Shown here: piece by piece, positions 22,468 through 35,289 of the stretch | Position numbering within the stretch: position 1 is the first letter of the stretch | How the letters are laid out: each line of letters opens with the position of its first letter | Assembly (NCBI GenBank): GCA_963921825.1 | Contig: OY997591.1 | Coordinates: 39,205,825-39,269,824, forward strand | Direction of reading: 5' to 3' | Length of the DNA stretch: 64,000 nucleotides | Source: Erodium maritimum | Taxonomy: Eukaryota; Streptophyta; Magnoliopsida; Geraniales; Geraniaceae | Program-made: the position numbers and the translations under genes | The notes under the pieces: generated by a model | What the model saw: the letters and a program-made list of their open reading frames with translations, nothing else | Told to the model about the DNA's origin: nothing | The model's database searches: none

Positions 22468-25400
22468 TTGTCCTAATTTCAAAGGGATAAGGGTTGACAA
22501 CACGTTATTAGGTGTAAGATATCAAGACAGGTAATTTGTTTTATTAGGTGACAACCGACCGACAATAAATATTGGCCGGCCAACCTCTAGTATGTCTCGA
22601 CCAACCTCAAAACAACGGTCGTCCACCGTTAATTCTCCATTAACACTACTCAACATTACCCTTTTCATCCAACTTATCCTTCAAGTGGTCCTCCAAAACT
22701 AACCTCCCGACCCTGCTACATGACATCCTCCTCTATGAACTCTTTCGCGAATCCACTACCACCCACATGCACTAGTCCAACTACAAAATGGAACTACCTC
22801 ATCCCAAGTCTCAAGTGTACTTCTAAATTTCAAAGGTGTGGGGTAGAGAACACGTTATTAGGTGTAAGAAATCAAGAATAATAATTTGTTATATTAGAAA
22901 TGAAAGGTCGCCTAGTCGAATATTGGTCGGTTAGCCGGGTAAGTGCCCGACCGCGTCATAATGTGCCGCAAAACATCTTGACCGACGCAAGGTCTATGAC
23001 GGCCCACCTCAAACGTGTCTCGACCAACCCGCAAGACAGACCGACCGACAATAAATATTGGCCGGCCCACCTCTAGTATGGCTCGACCAACTTCAAAACA
23101 ACAGTCGTCCACCGTTAATTCTCCATGAACACTACTCCGTATCACCCTTTTCATCCAACCTATCCTCCAAGGGGTCCTCCAAAACTAACCTTCCGACCCA
23201 GCTCCATGACATCCTCCTCTATGAACTCTTTCGCGAATCCACTACCACACACATGCACTAATCCGACTCCAAAATAGAACTACCTCATCCAAAGTTCCAA
23301 TCGTACTTATAAATTTCATAGGTGTAAGGATAGATAACACGTTATTAGGTGTAAGATATCAAGACAAGTAATTTGTTTTATTAGAATTGAAAGGTCGCCT
23401 AGTCAAATATTGGTCGGTCTGCCGGCAAAGTGGCCGACCGCGCCATAATGTGCCACAAAACATCTCGACCGAAGGGAGTTCTAGGACGGCCCAGCTCAAA
23501 CGTGTATCGACCAAGACGCAAGACAGACCTACCGGTAATAAATATTGGCCGGCCCACCTCTAGTATGTCTCAACCAACCTCAAAACAACGGTTGTCCACT
23601 GTTAATTCTCCATGAACACTACTCCACATTACCTTTTTCATCCAACCTATCCTCCAAGTGGTCCTCCAAAACTAGCCTTCCGACCCTGCTCCATGACATC
23701 CTCCTCTATGGACTCTTTCGCGAATCCACTACCACCCTCATGAAATAGTTCAACTCAAAAATGGAACTACCTTATCCCAAGTCCCAAACGTACTTCCTAA
23801 TTTCAAAGGTGTAGGGGTTGAGAACACGTTATTAGGTGTAAGATATCAAGACAGGTGATTTGTTTTATTAGAATTCAAAGGTCGCCTAATCAAATATTGT
23901 TCGGTCTGCCGGGAAAGTGGCTGACCGCTCCATAATGTGCCGCAAAACATGTCGACCGACGTGAGGTCTAGGAAGGCCAGTCTCAAACGTGTCTCGACCA
24001 ACACGCAAGACAGAGCGACCGGCAATAAATATTGGCCGACCCACCTCTAGTATGTCTCGACCAACCTTAAAACAACGATCGTCCACCTTAATTTTCCATG
24101 AACACTACTCCATATTACCCTTTTCATCCAACCGATCCTCCAAGTGGTCCTTTAAAACTAACCTTCCGACCCTGCTCCATGACATTCTCCTCTATGAACT
24201 CTTTCGCAAATGCACTACCACCCACATGCACTAGTCCAACTCCAAAATGGAACTACCTCATCCCAAGTCCCAAGCGTACTTCTAAATTTCAAAGGTGTAA
24301 GGGTGGAGAACACGTTATTAGTTGTAAGAAATCAAGACAAGTAATTTGTTTTATTAGAATTGAAAGGTCGCCAAGTCAAATATTGGTCGGTTTGCCGGGT
24401 AAATGCCCGACCACGCCATAATGTGCCGCAAAACATCTCCACCAGCGGGAGTTCTAGGACAGCCCAGCTCAAACGTGTATCGACCAACCTGCAAGACAGA
24501 CCTACCGGTAATAAATATTGGCCGGCCCAACTCTAGTATGTCTCGACCAACCTCAAAACAACTGTTGTCCACCGTTAATTCTACATGAACACTGCTCCAC
24601 ATTACCCTTTTCATCCAACCTATCCTCCAAGGGGTCCTCCAAAACTAGCCTTCCGACCCTGCTCCATGACATCCTCCTCTATGGACTCTTTCGCGAATCC
24701 ACTACCCCCCACATGCACTAGTCCAACTCAAAAGTGTAACTACCTTATCCCAAGTCCCAAGGGTACTTCCAAATTTCGAAGGGATAAGGGTAGAGAACAC
24801 GTTATTAAGTGTAAGATATCAAGACAGGTAATTTTTTTATTAGAATTGAAAGGTCGCCTAATCAAATATTTTTCGGTCTGCCGGGAAAGTGGCCGACCGC
24901 GCCATAATGTGCCGCAAAACATGTCGACCGACGCGAGGTCTAAGACGGCCCAACTCAAACGTGTCTCGATCATCCCGCAAGACAGATAGACCGACAATAA
25001 ATATTGGCCAGCCCACCTTTAGTGTGTCTCGATCAAGCTCAGAACAGCGGTCGTCCACCGTTAATTATCCATGAACACTATTCCACATTACCCTTTTCAT
25101 CCAACCTATCCTCCAAGGGGTCCTCCAAAACTAACCTTCCGACCCTGCTCCATGACATCCTCCTCTATGAACTCTTTCGCGAATCCACTACCACACACAT
25201 GCACTAATCCAACTCAAAAATGGAACTACCTCATCCCAAGTCCCAATCGTACTTTTAAATTTCATAGGTGTGAGGATAGAGAACACGTTATTAGGTGTAA
25301 GTTATCAAGACAAGTAATTTGTTTTATTAGAATTGAAAGGTCGCCTAGTCAAATATTGGCCGACTGCATCATAATGTGCCGCAAAACATGTCGACCGACG

Positions 25401-28400
25401 CGAGGTTTAGGACGGCCCAGCTCAAGAGTGTCTCGACCAACCCGCAAGATAGACCGACCGACAATAAGAATTGGCCGGCCCACCTCAAGTATGTCTCGAC
25501 CAACCTCAAAACAACGGTCGTCCACCGTTAATTCTCCATGATAACTATTCCACATTACCCTTTTCATCCAACCTATCCTCCAAGAGGTTGTCCAAAACTA
25601 ACCTTCTGACCCTGCTCCATGACATCCTCCTCTATGAACTCTTTCGCGAATCCACTACCACCCACATGCACTAGTACAACTCCCAAATGGAACTACCTCA
25701 TCCCAAGTCCCAAGCGTACTTCTAAATTTCAATGGTGTAAGGGTAGAGAGGACGTTATTAGTTGTAAGAAATCAAGACAAGTAATTTGTTTTATTAGAAT
25801 TGAAAGGTCACCTAGTCAAATATTGGTCGATTTGCCGGGTAAGTGGCCTAATCAAACTTGTCCTCCAAGGGGTCGTCCAAAACTAACCTTCCGACCCTGC
25901 TCCATGACATCCTCCTCTATGGACTCTTTCGCGAATCCACTACCACCGGCATGCACAAGTCCAACTCCAAAATGGAACTACCTTATCCCAAATCCCAAGC
26001 GTACTGCCAAATTTCAAAGGCATAAGGGTAGAGAACACGCTATTAGGTGTAAGATATCAAGGCAAGTAATTTTTTTTATTGGAATTGAAAGGTCGCCTAG
26101 TCAAATATTATTCGGTCTGCCGGGAAAGTGGCCGACCGCGCCATAATATGCCGTAAATTATGTCGACCGATGTGAGGTCTAGGACGGCCCAGCTCAAACG
26201 TGTCTCGACAATCCCGCAAGACAGACAGACCAACAATAAATATTGGCCGGTCCACCTTTAGTGTGTCTCGACCAACCTCAGACAACGGCCGTCCACCGTT
26301 AATTCTGTATGAACACTATTCCACATTACCGTTTTTATCCAACCTGTCCTCCAAGGGGTCGTCCAAAACTAACCTTCCGACCCTGCTCCATGACATCCTC
26401 CTCTATGGACTCTTTCGCGAATCCACTACCACCCGCATGCACTAGTCCAACTACCAAATGGAACTACCTTATCCCAAGTCCCAAGCGTACTTCCAAATTT
26501 CAAAGGGATAAGGGTAGAGAACACGTTATTAGGTGTAAGATATCAAGACAAGTAATTTGTTTTATTGGAATTGAAAGGTTGCCTAGTCAAATATTGGTCG
26601 GTCTGCCGGCAAAGTGGCCGACCTCGCCATAATGTGCCGCAAAATATGTCAACCGACGCGAGTTCTAGGACGGCCCAGCTCAAACATGTCTAGACCAACC
26701 TGCAAGACAGATCGAACGACAATAAATATTGGCCGGCCCACCTCTAGTATGTCTCGACCAACCTCAAAACAACGATCGTCCACCTATAATTCTCGACGAA
26801 CACTACTCCACATTGCCCTTTTCATCCAACCTATCCTCCAAGTGGTCCTCCAAAACTAACCTTCCGCCCCTGCTCCATCACATCCTCCTCTATGGACTCT
26901 TTCGTGAATCCACTACCACCCGCATGCACTAGTCCAACTCCAAAATGGAACTACCTTTTCCCAAGTCCCAAGCGTACTTCCAAATTTCAAAGGGATAAGG
27001 GTAGAGAACACGTCATTAGGTGTAAGATATCAATACAAGGAATTTTTTTATTAAAATTGAAAGGTCTGCTAGTCAAATATTGTTCGGTTTGACGGGAAAG
27101 TGGCCGACCGAGCCATAATGTGCCGCAAAACATGTCGACCGACGCGAGGTCTAAAACGGCCCAGCTCAAACGTGTCTCAACTATCCCGCAAAAAAGACCA
27201 ACCGACAATAAATAATTGTCGGACCACATTTAGTGTGTCTCGACTAACCTCAGAACAACGGTCGTCCACCGTTAATTCTCCATGAACATTATTCCACATT
27301 ACCCTTTTCATCCAACCTATCCTCCAAGTGGCCCTCCAAAACTAACCTTCCGACCCTGCTCCATGACATCCTCCTCTATGGACTCTTTCGGGAATCCACT
27401 ACCACACACATGCACTAATCCAACTCCAAAATAGAACTACCTAATCCCAAGTCCAAATCGTACTTATAAATTTCATAGGTGTAAGGATAGAGAACACCTT
27501 ATTAGGTGTAACATATCAAGACAAGTAATTTGTTTAATTAGAATTGAAAGGTCGCCTAGTCAAATATTGTTCGTTCTCCGACAAAGTGGCCGACCGCGCC
27601 ATAATGTGCCGCAAAACATGTTGACCGACGCGAGGTTTAAGACGGCCCAGCTCAAACGTGTCTCGACCAACCCGCAAGACAGACCGACCGGCAATAAATA
27701 TTGGCCGGCCCACCTCTAGTACGTCTCGACTAACCTCAGAACAACGGTCGTCCACAGTTAATTCTCCATGAACACTACTCCACATTACCCTTTTCATCCA
27801 ACCTATCCTCCAAGTGGTCCTCAAAAATTAACCTTGCGACCCTGCTCCATGACATCCTCCTCTATGAACTCCTTCGCGAATCCACTACCACACACATGCA
27901 CTAATCCAACTCCAAAATGGAACTACCTCATCCCAAGTCCCAATCGTACTTCTAAATTTCATAGGTGTAAGGATAGGAACACGTTATTAGGTGTAAGATA
28001 TCAAGACAAGTAATTTGTTTTATTAGAATTGAAAGGTCACCTAGTTAAATATTGGTCGGTTTGCCGGCAAAGTGGCCGACTGCATCATAATGTGCCGCAA
28101 AACATGTCGACCGACGCGAGGTTTAGGACGGACCAGCTCAAACGTGTCTCGACCAACCCGCAAGACAGACCGACCGGCAATAAGAATTGGCCAACCTACC
28201 TCAAGTATGTCTCGACCAACCTCAAAACAACAGTCGTCCATCGTTAATTCTATATGAACGCTACTCCACATTACCCTTTTCATCCAACCTATCCTCCAAG
28301 TGGTCCTCCAAAACTTCCAACCCTGCTCCATGACATTCTCCTCTATGAACTCTTTCGCGAATCCACTACCACCCACATGCACTAGTCCAACTCCAAAATG

Positions 28401-31400
28401 GAACTACCTCATCCCAAGTCCCAAGCGTACTTCTAAATTTCAATGGTGTAAGGGTTGAGAGGACGTTATTAGTTGTAAGAAATCAAGACAAGTAATTTGT
28501 TTTATTAGAATTGAAAGGTCGCCTAGTCAAATATTGGTCGATTTGCCGGATAAGTGGCCTAATCAAACCTGCCATCCAAGGGGTCGTCCAAAACTAACCT
28601 TCCGACCCTGCTCCATGACATCCTCCTCTTTGGACTCTTTCGCGAATCCACTACCACCGCCATGCACTAGTCCAATTCCAAAATGGAACTACCTTTTCCC
28701 AAGTCCCAAATGAACTTCCAAATTTCAAAGAGATAAGGGTAGAGAATACGTTAATAGGTGTAAGACATCAAGAAAAATAATTTGTTATATTAGAATTGAA
28801 AGGTCGCCTAGTGAAATATTGGTCGGTTTGCCACGTCAGTGGCCGACCGCGCCATAACGTGCCTCAAAACATGTCTACAAACGCGAGGTCTAGGACGGCC
28901 CACCTGTAGTATGTCTCGACCATCCTCAAAACAACGGTCGTCCACCGTTAATTATCCATGAACACTACTCCACATTACCCTTTTCATCCAACTTATCCTC
29001 CAAGTGGTCCTCCAAAACTAACCTTCCGACCCTGCCCCATCACATCCTCCTCTATGGACTCTTTCGCGAATCCACTACCACCCGCACGCACTAGTCCAAC
29101 TTCAAAATGGAACTACCTTATCCCAAATCCCAAGCGTACTTCCAAATTTCAAAGGGATAAGGGTAAAGAACACGTTATTAGGTGTAAGATATCAAGACAA
29201 GTAATTTTTTTTATTAGAATTGAAAGGTCGCCTAGTCAAATATTGTTCAGTCTGCCGGGAAAGTGGCCGACCGCGCCATAATGTGCCGCAAATCATGTCG
29301 ACCGATGTGAGGTCTAGGACGGCCCAACTCAAACGTGTCTCGACCATCCCGCAAGACAGACAGACCGACAATAAATATTGGTCGGTCCACCTTTAGTGTG
29401 TCTCGACCAACCTCAGAACAACGGTCGTCCACCGTTAATTCTGTATGAACACTATTCCACATTACCCTTTTTATCCAACCTATCCTCCAAGGGGTCGTCC
29501 AAAACTAACCTTCCGACCCTGCTCCAAAATATCCTCCTCTATGGACTCTTTCGCGAATCCACTACCACCCGCATGCACTAGTCCAACTCCAAAATGGAAC
29601 TACCTTATCCCAAGTCCCAAGCGTACTTCCAAATTTCAAAGGGATAAGGGTAGAGAACACGTTATTAGGTGTAAGATATCAAGACCAGTAATTTGTTTTA
29701 TTGGAATTGAAAGGTCGCCTAGTGAAATATTGGTCGGTTTGCCACGTCAGTGGCCGACCGCGCCATAACGTGCCTCAAAACATGTCTACAAACGCGAGGT
29801 CTAGGACGGCCCACCTGTAGTATGTCTCGACCATCCTCAAAACAACGGTCGTCCACCGTTAATTATCCATGAACACTACTCCACATTACCCTTTTCATCC
29901 AACTTATCCTCCAAGTGGTCCTCCAAAACTAACCTTCCGACCCTGCCCCATCACATCCTCCTCTATGGACTCTTTCGCGAATCCACTACCACCCGCACGC
30001 ACTAGTCCAACTTCAAAATGGAACTACCTTATCCCAAATCCCAAGCGTACTTCCAAATTTCAAAGGGATAAGGGTAAAGAACACGTTATTAGGTGTAAGA
30101 TATCAAGACAAGTAATTTTTTTTATTAGAATTGAAAGGTCGCCTAGTCAAATATTGTTCAGTCTGCCGGGAAAGTGGCCGACCGCGCCATAATGTGCCGC
30201 AAATCATGTCGACCGATGTGAGGTCTAGGACGGCCCAACTCAAACGTGTCTCGACCATCCCGCAAGACAGACAGACCGACAATAAATATTGGTCGGTCCA
30301 CCTTTAGTGTGTCTCGACCAACCTCAGAACAACGGTCGTCCACCGTTAATTCTGTATGAACACTATTCCACATTACCCTTTTTATCCAACCTATCCTCCA
30401 AGGGGTCGTCCAAAACTAACCTTCCGACCCTGCTCCAAAATATCCTCCTCTATGGACTCTTTCGCGAATCCACTACCACCCGCATGCACTAGTCCAACTC
30501 CAAAATGGAACTACCTTATCCCAAGTCCCAAGCGTACTTCCAAATTTCAAAGGGATAAGGGTAGAGAACACGTTATTAGGTGTAAGATATCAAGACCAGT
30601 AATTTGTTTTATTGGAATTGAAAGGTCGCCTAGTCAAATATTGGTCGGTCTGCCGGAAAAGTGGCCGACCTCGCCATAATGTGCCGCAAAATATGTCGAC
30701 CGACGCGAGGTCTAGGACGGCCCAGCTCAAACGTGTCTAGACCAACCTGCAAGGCAGACCGACCGACAATAAATATTGGCCGGCCCACCTCTAGTATGTC
30801 TCGACCAACCTCAAAAAAAACGGTCGTCCACCGTTAATTCTCCACGAACACTACTCCACATTGCACTTTTCATCCAACCTATCCTCCAAGTGGTCCTCCA
30901 AAACTAACCTTCCGCCTCTGCCCCATCACATCCTCCTCTACGGACTCTTTCGTGAATCCACTACCACCCGCATGCACTAGTCCAAATACAAAATGGAACT
31001 ACCTTTTCCCAAGTCCCAAGCGTACTTCCAAATTTCAAAGGGAAAGGGTAGACAACACGTTATTAGGTGTAAGATATCAAGACAAGTAATTTTTTTTATT
31101 AAAATTGAAAGGTCTCCTAGTCAAATATTGTTCGGTCTGCAGGGAAAGTGACCGACCGAGCCACAATGTGCGCAAAACATGTCGACCGACGCGAGGTCTA
31201 GGACGGCCCAACTCAAACGTGTCTCGACCATCCCTCAAGACAGACCGACCGACAATAAATATTTTCCGGCCCACCTTTAGTGTGTCCCGACCAACCTTAG
31301 AACAACGGTCGTCCACCGTTAATTCTCCATGAACACTATTCCACATTACCCTTTTCATCCAACCTATCCTCCAAGGTGTCGTCCAAAACTAACCTTCTGA

Positions 31401-32260
31401 CCCTGCTCTATGATATCCTCCTCTATGAACTCTTTCGCGAATCCACTACCACACACATGCACTAATCCAGCTACAAATTGGAACTACCTCATCCCAAGTC
31501 TCAATCGTACTTATAAATTTCATAGGTGTAAGGATAGAGAACACATTATTAGGTGTAAGATATGAAGACAAGTAATTTTTTTTATTAGAATTGAAAGGTC
31601 GCATAGTCAAATATTGGTCGTTCTCCGGCAAAGTGGCCGACGCGCCATAATGTGCCGCAAAACATGTCGACCGACGCGAGGTCTAGGACGGCCCAGCTCA
31701 AAGGTGTCTCGACCAACCCGCAAGACAGACCGACTGACAATAAATATTGGTCGGCCCACCTCTAGTATGTCTCGACCAACCTCAAAACAACGGTCGTCCA
31801 CCGTTAATTCTCCATGAACACTACTTCACATTACCCTTTTCACCCAACCTATCCTCCAAGTGTCCCTCTAAAACTAACCTTCCGACCCTGGTCCTTGACA
31901 TTCTCCTCTATGGACTCTTTCACGAATCTACTACCACCCATATGGACTAGTCCAACTCAAAAAGGGAACTACCTTATCCCAAGTCCCAGCCGTACTTCCA
32001 CATTTCAAAGGGATAAGGGTAGAGAACCCGTTATTAGGTGTAAGATATCAAGACAGGTAATATGTTTTATTAGAATTGAAAGGTCGCCTGGTAAAATATT
32101 GTTCAGTCTGCCGGGAAAGTGGCCGACCGCGCCATAATGCGGCACAAAACATGTCGACCGACGCGAGGTCTAGGACGCCCCAACTCAAACGTGTCTCAAC
32201 CATCCCGCAAGACAGACCGACCGACAATAAATATTGGCCCCAACTCAAACGTGTCTCACA
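22468..32260 (+). repeat. Satellite A array, block 3 (about 20 monomers)
   Basis: These are the same head-to-tail monomers as in blocks 1 and 2, with anchors near 23458, 23946, 24430, 24916, 25383, 26640, 27126, 27614, 28100, 28866, 29289, 29777, 30200, 30689, 31176, 31661 and 32146. Several monomers are shortened, at about 22545, 25850, 28560 and 28890. A subtype reading 'tcaaagggataagggt' and 'cacccgcatgcactag' becomes common after 26 kb. The right end shows a short re-copy of 'ccaactcaaacgtgtctca' and then stops at about 32260. The open frames are repeat by-products. Confidence 0.95.
28801..30622 (+). repeat. Tandem duplication of a 911-bp two-monomer unit in satellite A
   Basis: The segment 28801-29711 is repeated at 29712-30622. 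I noticed no difference over most of its length: the open frames at 28958/29869, 29247/30158 and 29378/30289 are identical between copies. The unit holds one full monomer and one short by about 65 bp, in which 'ggacggccca' joins directly to 'cctgtagtatg'. It is a young higher-order unit. Confidence 0.9.
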
Positions 32261-32504
32261 CTATTAGTACTTTAGTTATAATAATACGTAAGGAAACACT
32301 CAACAACAACTCAACCGTACATCAGGCCTACGACCTCTACAACCCACAACCGCGAACACAAACCCGTAAAACCAACGCTCGACCACACGAACAAGAACCA
32401 AGTCACACAACCACAAACCTAAACGCACAACGAAACACACCCTTTTTCCTTTTTCTCCTTTTTTTTTGAAACTGGCTGGACCGGTCCGGCAGGTGGGCCG
32501 GCCA

Positions 32505-32625
32505 TATGGGCTTCCGGGCCGGCACGCCATCCGTGCCGGGCTGGTTGCCGGGCCGGCACGCCGTCCATGCCGGGTTGGTTGCCGGGCCGGCATGCCAGCC
32601 GGTCCATGTTGGCTGCCGGACCGGA
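32505..32625. repeat. GC-rich minisatellite (about 34-38 bp, 3 units)
   Basis: 'ccgggccggcacgcc' with 'tccatgccgggttggttg' is repeated about three times with small differences. It is strongly GC-rich in contrast to both satellites. Confidence 0.75.
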
Positions 32626-32884
32626 CAAGCGAGCCCTTCCTGGTCTCGTACCAGGTCGGCCCGTGGTCCGTCCCGTAGCCGCGACCGTTTCGCCCCTAAC
32701 TGCCCATCACGTCGATCCTAGGACACTTGCATCCTACCCTTCTCCTAGCGACCCACACGCTTGTGCGTCGCAGAAACTCGACCACTAATCATAAAAGCCA
32801 AGTACCAAAACAACGACCAAACATGAGTCACTCAACCTCAACCACAAGCCAACCCGGCCAAACAGTCATAACTACAACAACAAG

Positions 32885-33125
32885 GACAACGACACCCGCC
32901 CACCGGGCCAACAACCGAAGTCGAACCTTGCCCACCGGGCAAACAAAACTCCACAACACGCCCACTGGGCCAACCAACAACAAACACAGTACGCCCACAG
33001 GGCCAATCGAAGTCAAACACAAACGCCCACGGCGTCACACAAAATCAAGACACGCCCACCGGGCCTACCAACACTGAACCACGCCCACCGGGCCAAACAA
33101 AATCAAACACAAACGCCCACGGCGT
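32885..33125. repeat. Dispersed 'cgcccaccgggcc' repeat series
   Basis: About nine copies of 'cgcccac(c/t/a)gggcc' or 'cgcccacggcgtc' occur, separated by 20-30 bases of A/C-rich spacer such as 'aatcaaacacaaa'. The core contains a self-complementary cccaccggg-like centre. It reads as an old, irregular minisatellite in the internal region. Confidence 0.7.
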
Positions 33126-33506
33126 CAAACAACATCAAAACAATCTAATTTTGTAAAGCTTTCTCCACTTCATTTTTTTAAAAACCTCAAACTTGACATC
33201 AGGTGGTTACAACCCGGTCCAGGCGTCGCCGAACTACGTTGTACCGACTTGATATCAGCACCGTCACGTTCGACCACATAAGCGCTCCTGAGTCGACCCG
33301 CGACAGCTTAAAAACATTTCACGCAGCAGCAACAACAATCAGCAAGCCAGCAAGAAAACACTGCACGTACGCACAAACACAAGCAGGACTCACAACACCA
33401 CGGGTCTACACACGGTTCCCGACCTGCGTACCCAACGTACGACGGGACTCTACCGACTCGACCCTCCCCACCTAATTGACGTACAGTCCGAGGTGTGAAA
33501 CATCGA

Positions 33507-33518
33507 GCTCTGATACCA
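33507..33518 (-). other. Primer-binding site (initiator tRNA-Met), reverse orientation
   Basis: 'gctctgatacca' is the reverse complement of TGGTATCAGAGC. It lies three bases from the LTR at 33522. It shows that the LTR at 33522-35239 is a 5' LTR read on the minus strand and that these elements are LTR retrotransposons. Confidence 0.93.
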
Positions 33519-34136
33519 AGATGTCACGCCCCAATTTCAGTAAGCCGAACTCGGGACGCGAACGTTTTAAAATAATAAACACCTTTGAAACCATTTTTAT
33601 AGATCACTTTAAAATCATCATTTGTTCAACAAAATAATAATTACAGTCTAAAACACGTCCCAACAAGTGGACAAAAGTACAAGGTATCCGTCACTAGACT
33701 CAACAGACAAAACCCGGACTCCGCTCCTAGCTCCACAAGCTTCGAGAGCTCATCTAGTCCGTCCCACGAACAGTACCTGTAGGAAAAGCAGCTAGGGGTG
33801 AGCGTTCGCTCACCACCACGGATAACAGACTGACTACGGCATGATTAGCAGACAAAACAAGTAACACCAACGACAACTCAACACTGGGGAACACCATCCC
33901 AAACCCAAGCACTCTAACTGAACATACACCCACTGTTGCCTTTCCTGACCAACTCGACACCCTGACACGTAAAGTAGACCCGACCCAACCATTGACGACC
34001 TCTTCCAAGGACTCCAAAGAAAGTTACGCAACACCAAACAACATCACAATGGATAACGCACCAACAAGATCACGAAGGATCGCACACCAAACAAGATCAC
34101 AAAGGATCGCAAACCAGCTGCCAAGAACGCCCTTCC

Positions 34137-34295
34137 GGGACTCTAACCCGGTCAGGCCAACCCAAGAATGCTGCAACTTACCGGGACTCTAACCCATAAG
34201 CCAGCCGGAAAATGCTGCAACTTACTGGGACTCTAACCCATAAGCCAGCCGGAAAATGCTGCAACTTACTGGGACTCTAACCCATAAGCAAGCCA
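34137..34295 (-). repeat. 44-bp minisatellite in the LTR (3-4 units)
   Basis: 'gggactctaacccataagcc' and 'agccggaaaatgctgcaact' alternate with a period of 44 bp. The core aatgctgcaac resembles the reverse of the ggttgcaagcactc core in the LTR at 10441, so the two arrays are diverged relatives. Confidence 0.85.
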
Positions 34296-34319
34296 AGGTA
34301 TACTCACAAACCCAAACCA

Positions 34320-34390
34320 CACACGCGCGGCCAGGACCCCTTTATTGGCGGGCGGGCCCCCTACCCCATCTGAACATGCAGACGCGTGTG
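34320..34390. other. GC-rich segment bounded by 8-base inverted repeats
   Basis: 'cacacgcg' (34320-34327) and 'cgcgtgtg' (34383-34390) frame a segment not recognised in the sister LTRs. It could be a small insertion or just a hairpin. No target duplication was seen. Confidence 0.35.
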
Positions 34391-35289
34391 CTCGTGGACC
34401 CCCGTTTCAGGAAGCGGGCCCCCAACCTCCGGTAACCACAATCACAATCACAATCACAAACACAATCACAAGCAAAATCAACAACCAGTAACAACACAGG
34501 TTCAACACCCACAGGCACTCATGGCCACCAAGACACTAACCGTAAAACTCGGACTCAACAGCCCCACAGGCACTCACGGCCTCCCAAGACACACCGACAG
34601 TAAGACACCGACTTATCGATCCAACGGTTTGATGCTCGTGAATAGTGACAAAACCCCAACTCTCTTCTCTTTTCTCTCCATTTCTTCTCTCTTAGTTTCT
34701 ATCTCTAAAAACACTCCAATTTCTACTTTTTTTTCAAAGTGGCCGAAACTTACTATTTGTTTCCCTTTTAATTTGTTTAAAAAAAACAAACCAACTCTCT
34801 TATTTACAAACTACCACTCATGTCTCATCTTTGTTTTGTCCAATAAACCTAACACCACCATATCAGATTCGCGAAATTCGGACGTTTCGGGCCCCGAACG
34901 GGCACATTTTCCCAAAAATTACGAAACTTCACGGGCTACAAGGAAACGGCTCAACTAAGACTGTTGCGACGACGGCTAAGCTTTTTGGATCCAAAACGGT
35001 CCTCGAATGGACCAAAACGTCGCTCGGTTGACTTTTCCAGCGAAAAGTCAACATTTCCCAAATTGATCAGAAAGTAGCCCTGAGTCCCCCGGAATTCACT
35101 TTGGTCAATAACGGGGTCAACTTAAGTCCGGTATGACCCTCGGGGTCCAATTCCGGTTCAATTCAGTGTCTGCTCAAAATTTTTAAATTTTCCTGTTTTT
35201 CGCAGATTTGGCTGGCGTTGACCGGGAGTGGTTATTACAAAGCCAATCCTAGACCGTTTGGGCTCCAAACAAGTTTTTCTCTCATCTAG

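Larger units (their letters stand above)
32261..33521 (-). mobile_element. Internal region fragment of the gypsy-type element (reverse orientation)
   Basis: This lies between the end of satellite A and the LTR at 33522, and contains the primer site next to that LTR. No gag or pol motif is recognisable in about 1.26 kb. It holds a GC-rich minisatellite (about 32505-32625) and a spaced series of 'cgcccaccgggcc' words (about 32885-33125). It may be the leader of a chromovirus-like element, or the body of a large non-coding derivative (LARD-type). The left end stops against satellite A without a second LTR. Confidence 0.75.
33522..35239 (-). mobile_element. Gypsy-type 5' LTR (reverse orientation), short variant
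   Basis: On the minus strand it starts TGTAATAACC at 35239 and ends GGGGCGTGACA at 33522, 1718 bp. Its terminal parts match the LTR at 40453-43342; the middle is shorter and different. It contains the shared block 'gagcgttcgctcacc' (reverse of gagcgaacgctc), a 44-bp minisatellite (34137-34295) and a segment with 8-base inverted ends at 34320-34390. Satellite B starts immediately at 35240. With one LTR and an internal fragment, no target duplication can be confirmed. Confidence 0.88.

Noticed and set aside
32300-33475. Arg/Pro-rich open frames in the gypsy-type internal fragment
   Set aside because: They arise from GC-rich minisatellites, are open in several frames at once, and show no gag, protease or polymerase motif.
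34320-34390. Small MITE-like insertion with 8-base inverted ends
   Set aside because: The inverted ends are short, no target duplication is visible, and the segment lies in a rapidly changing LTR region. Kept only as a low-confidence feature.
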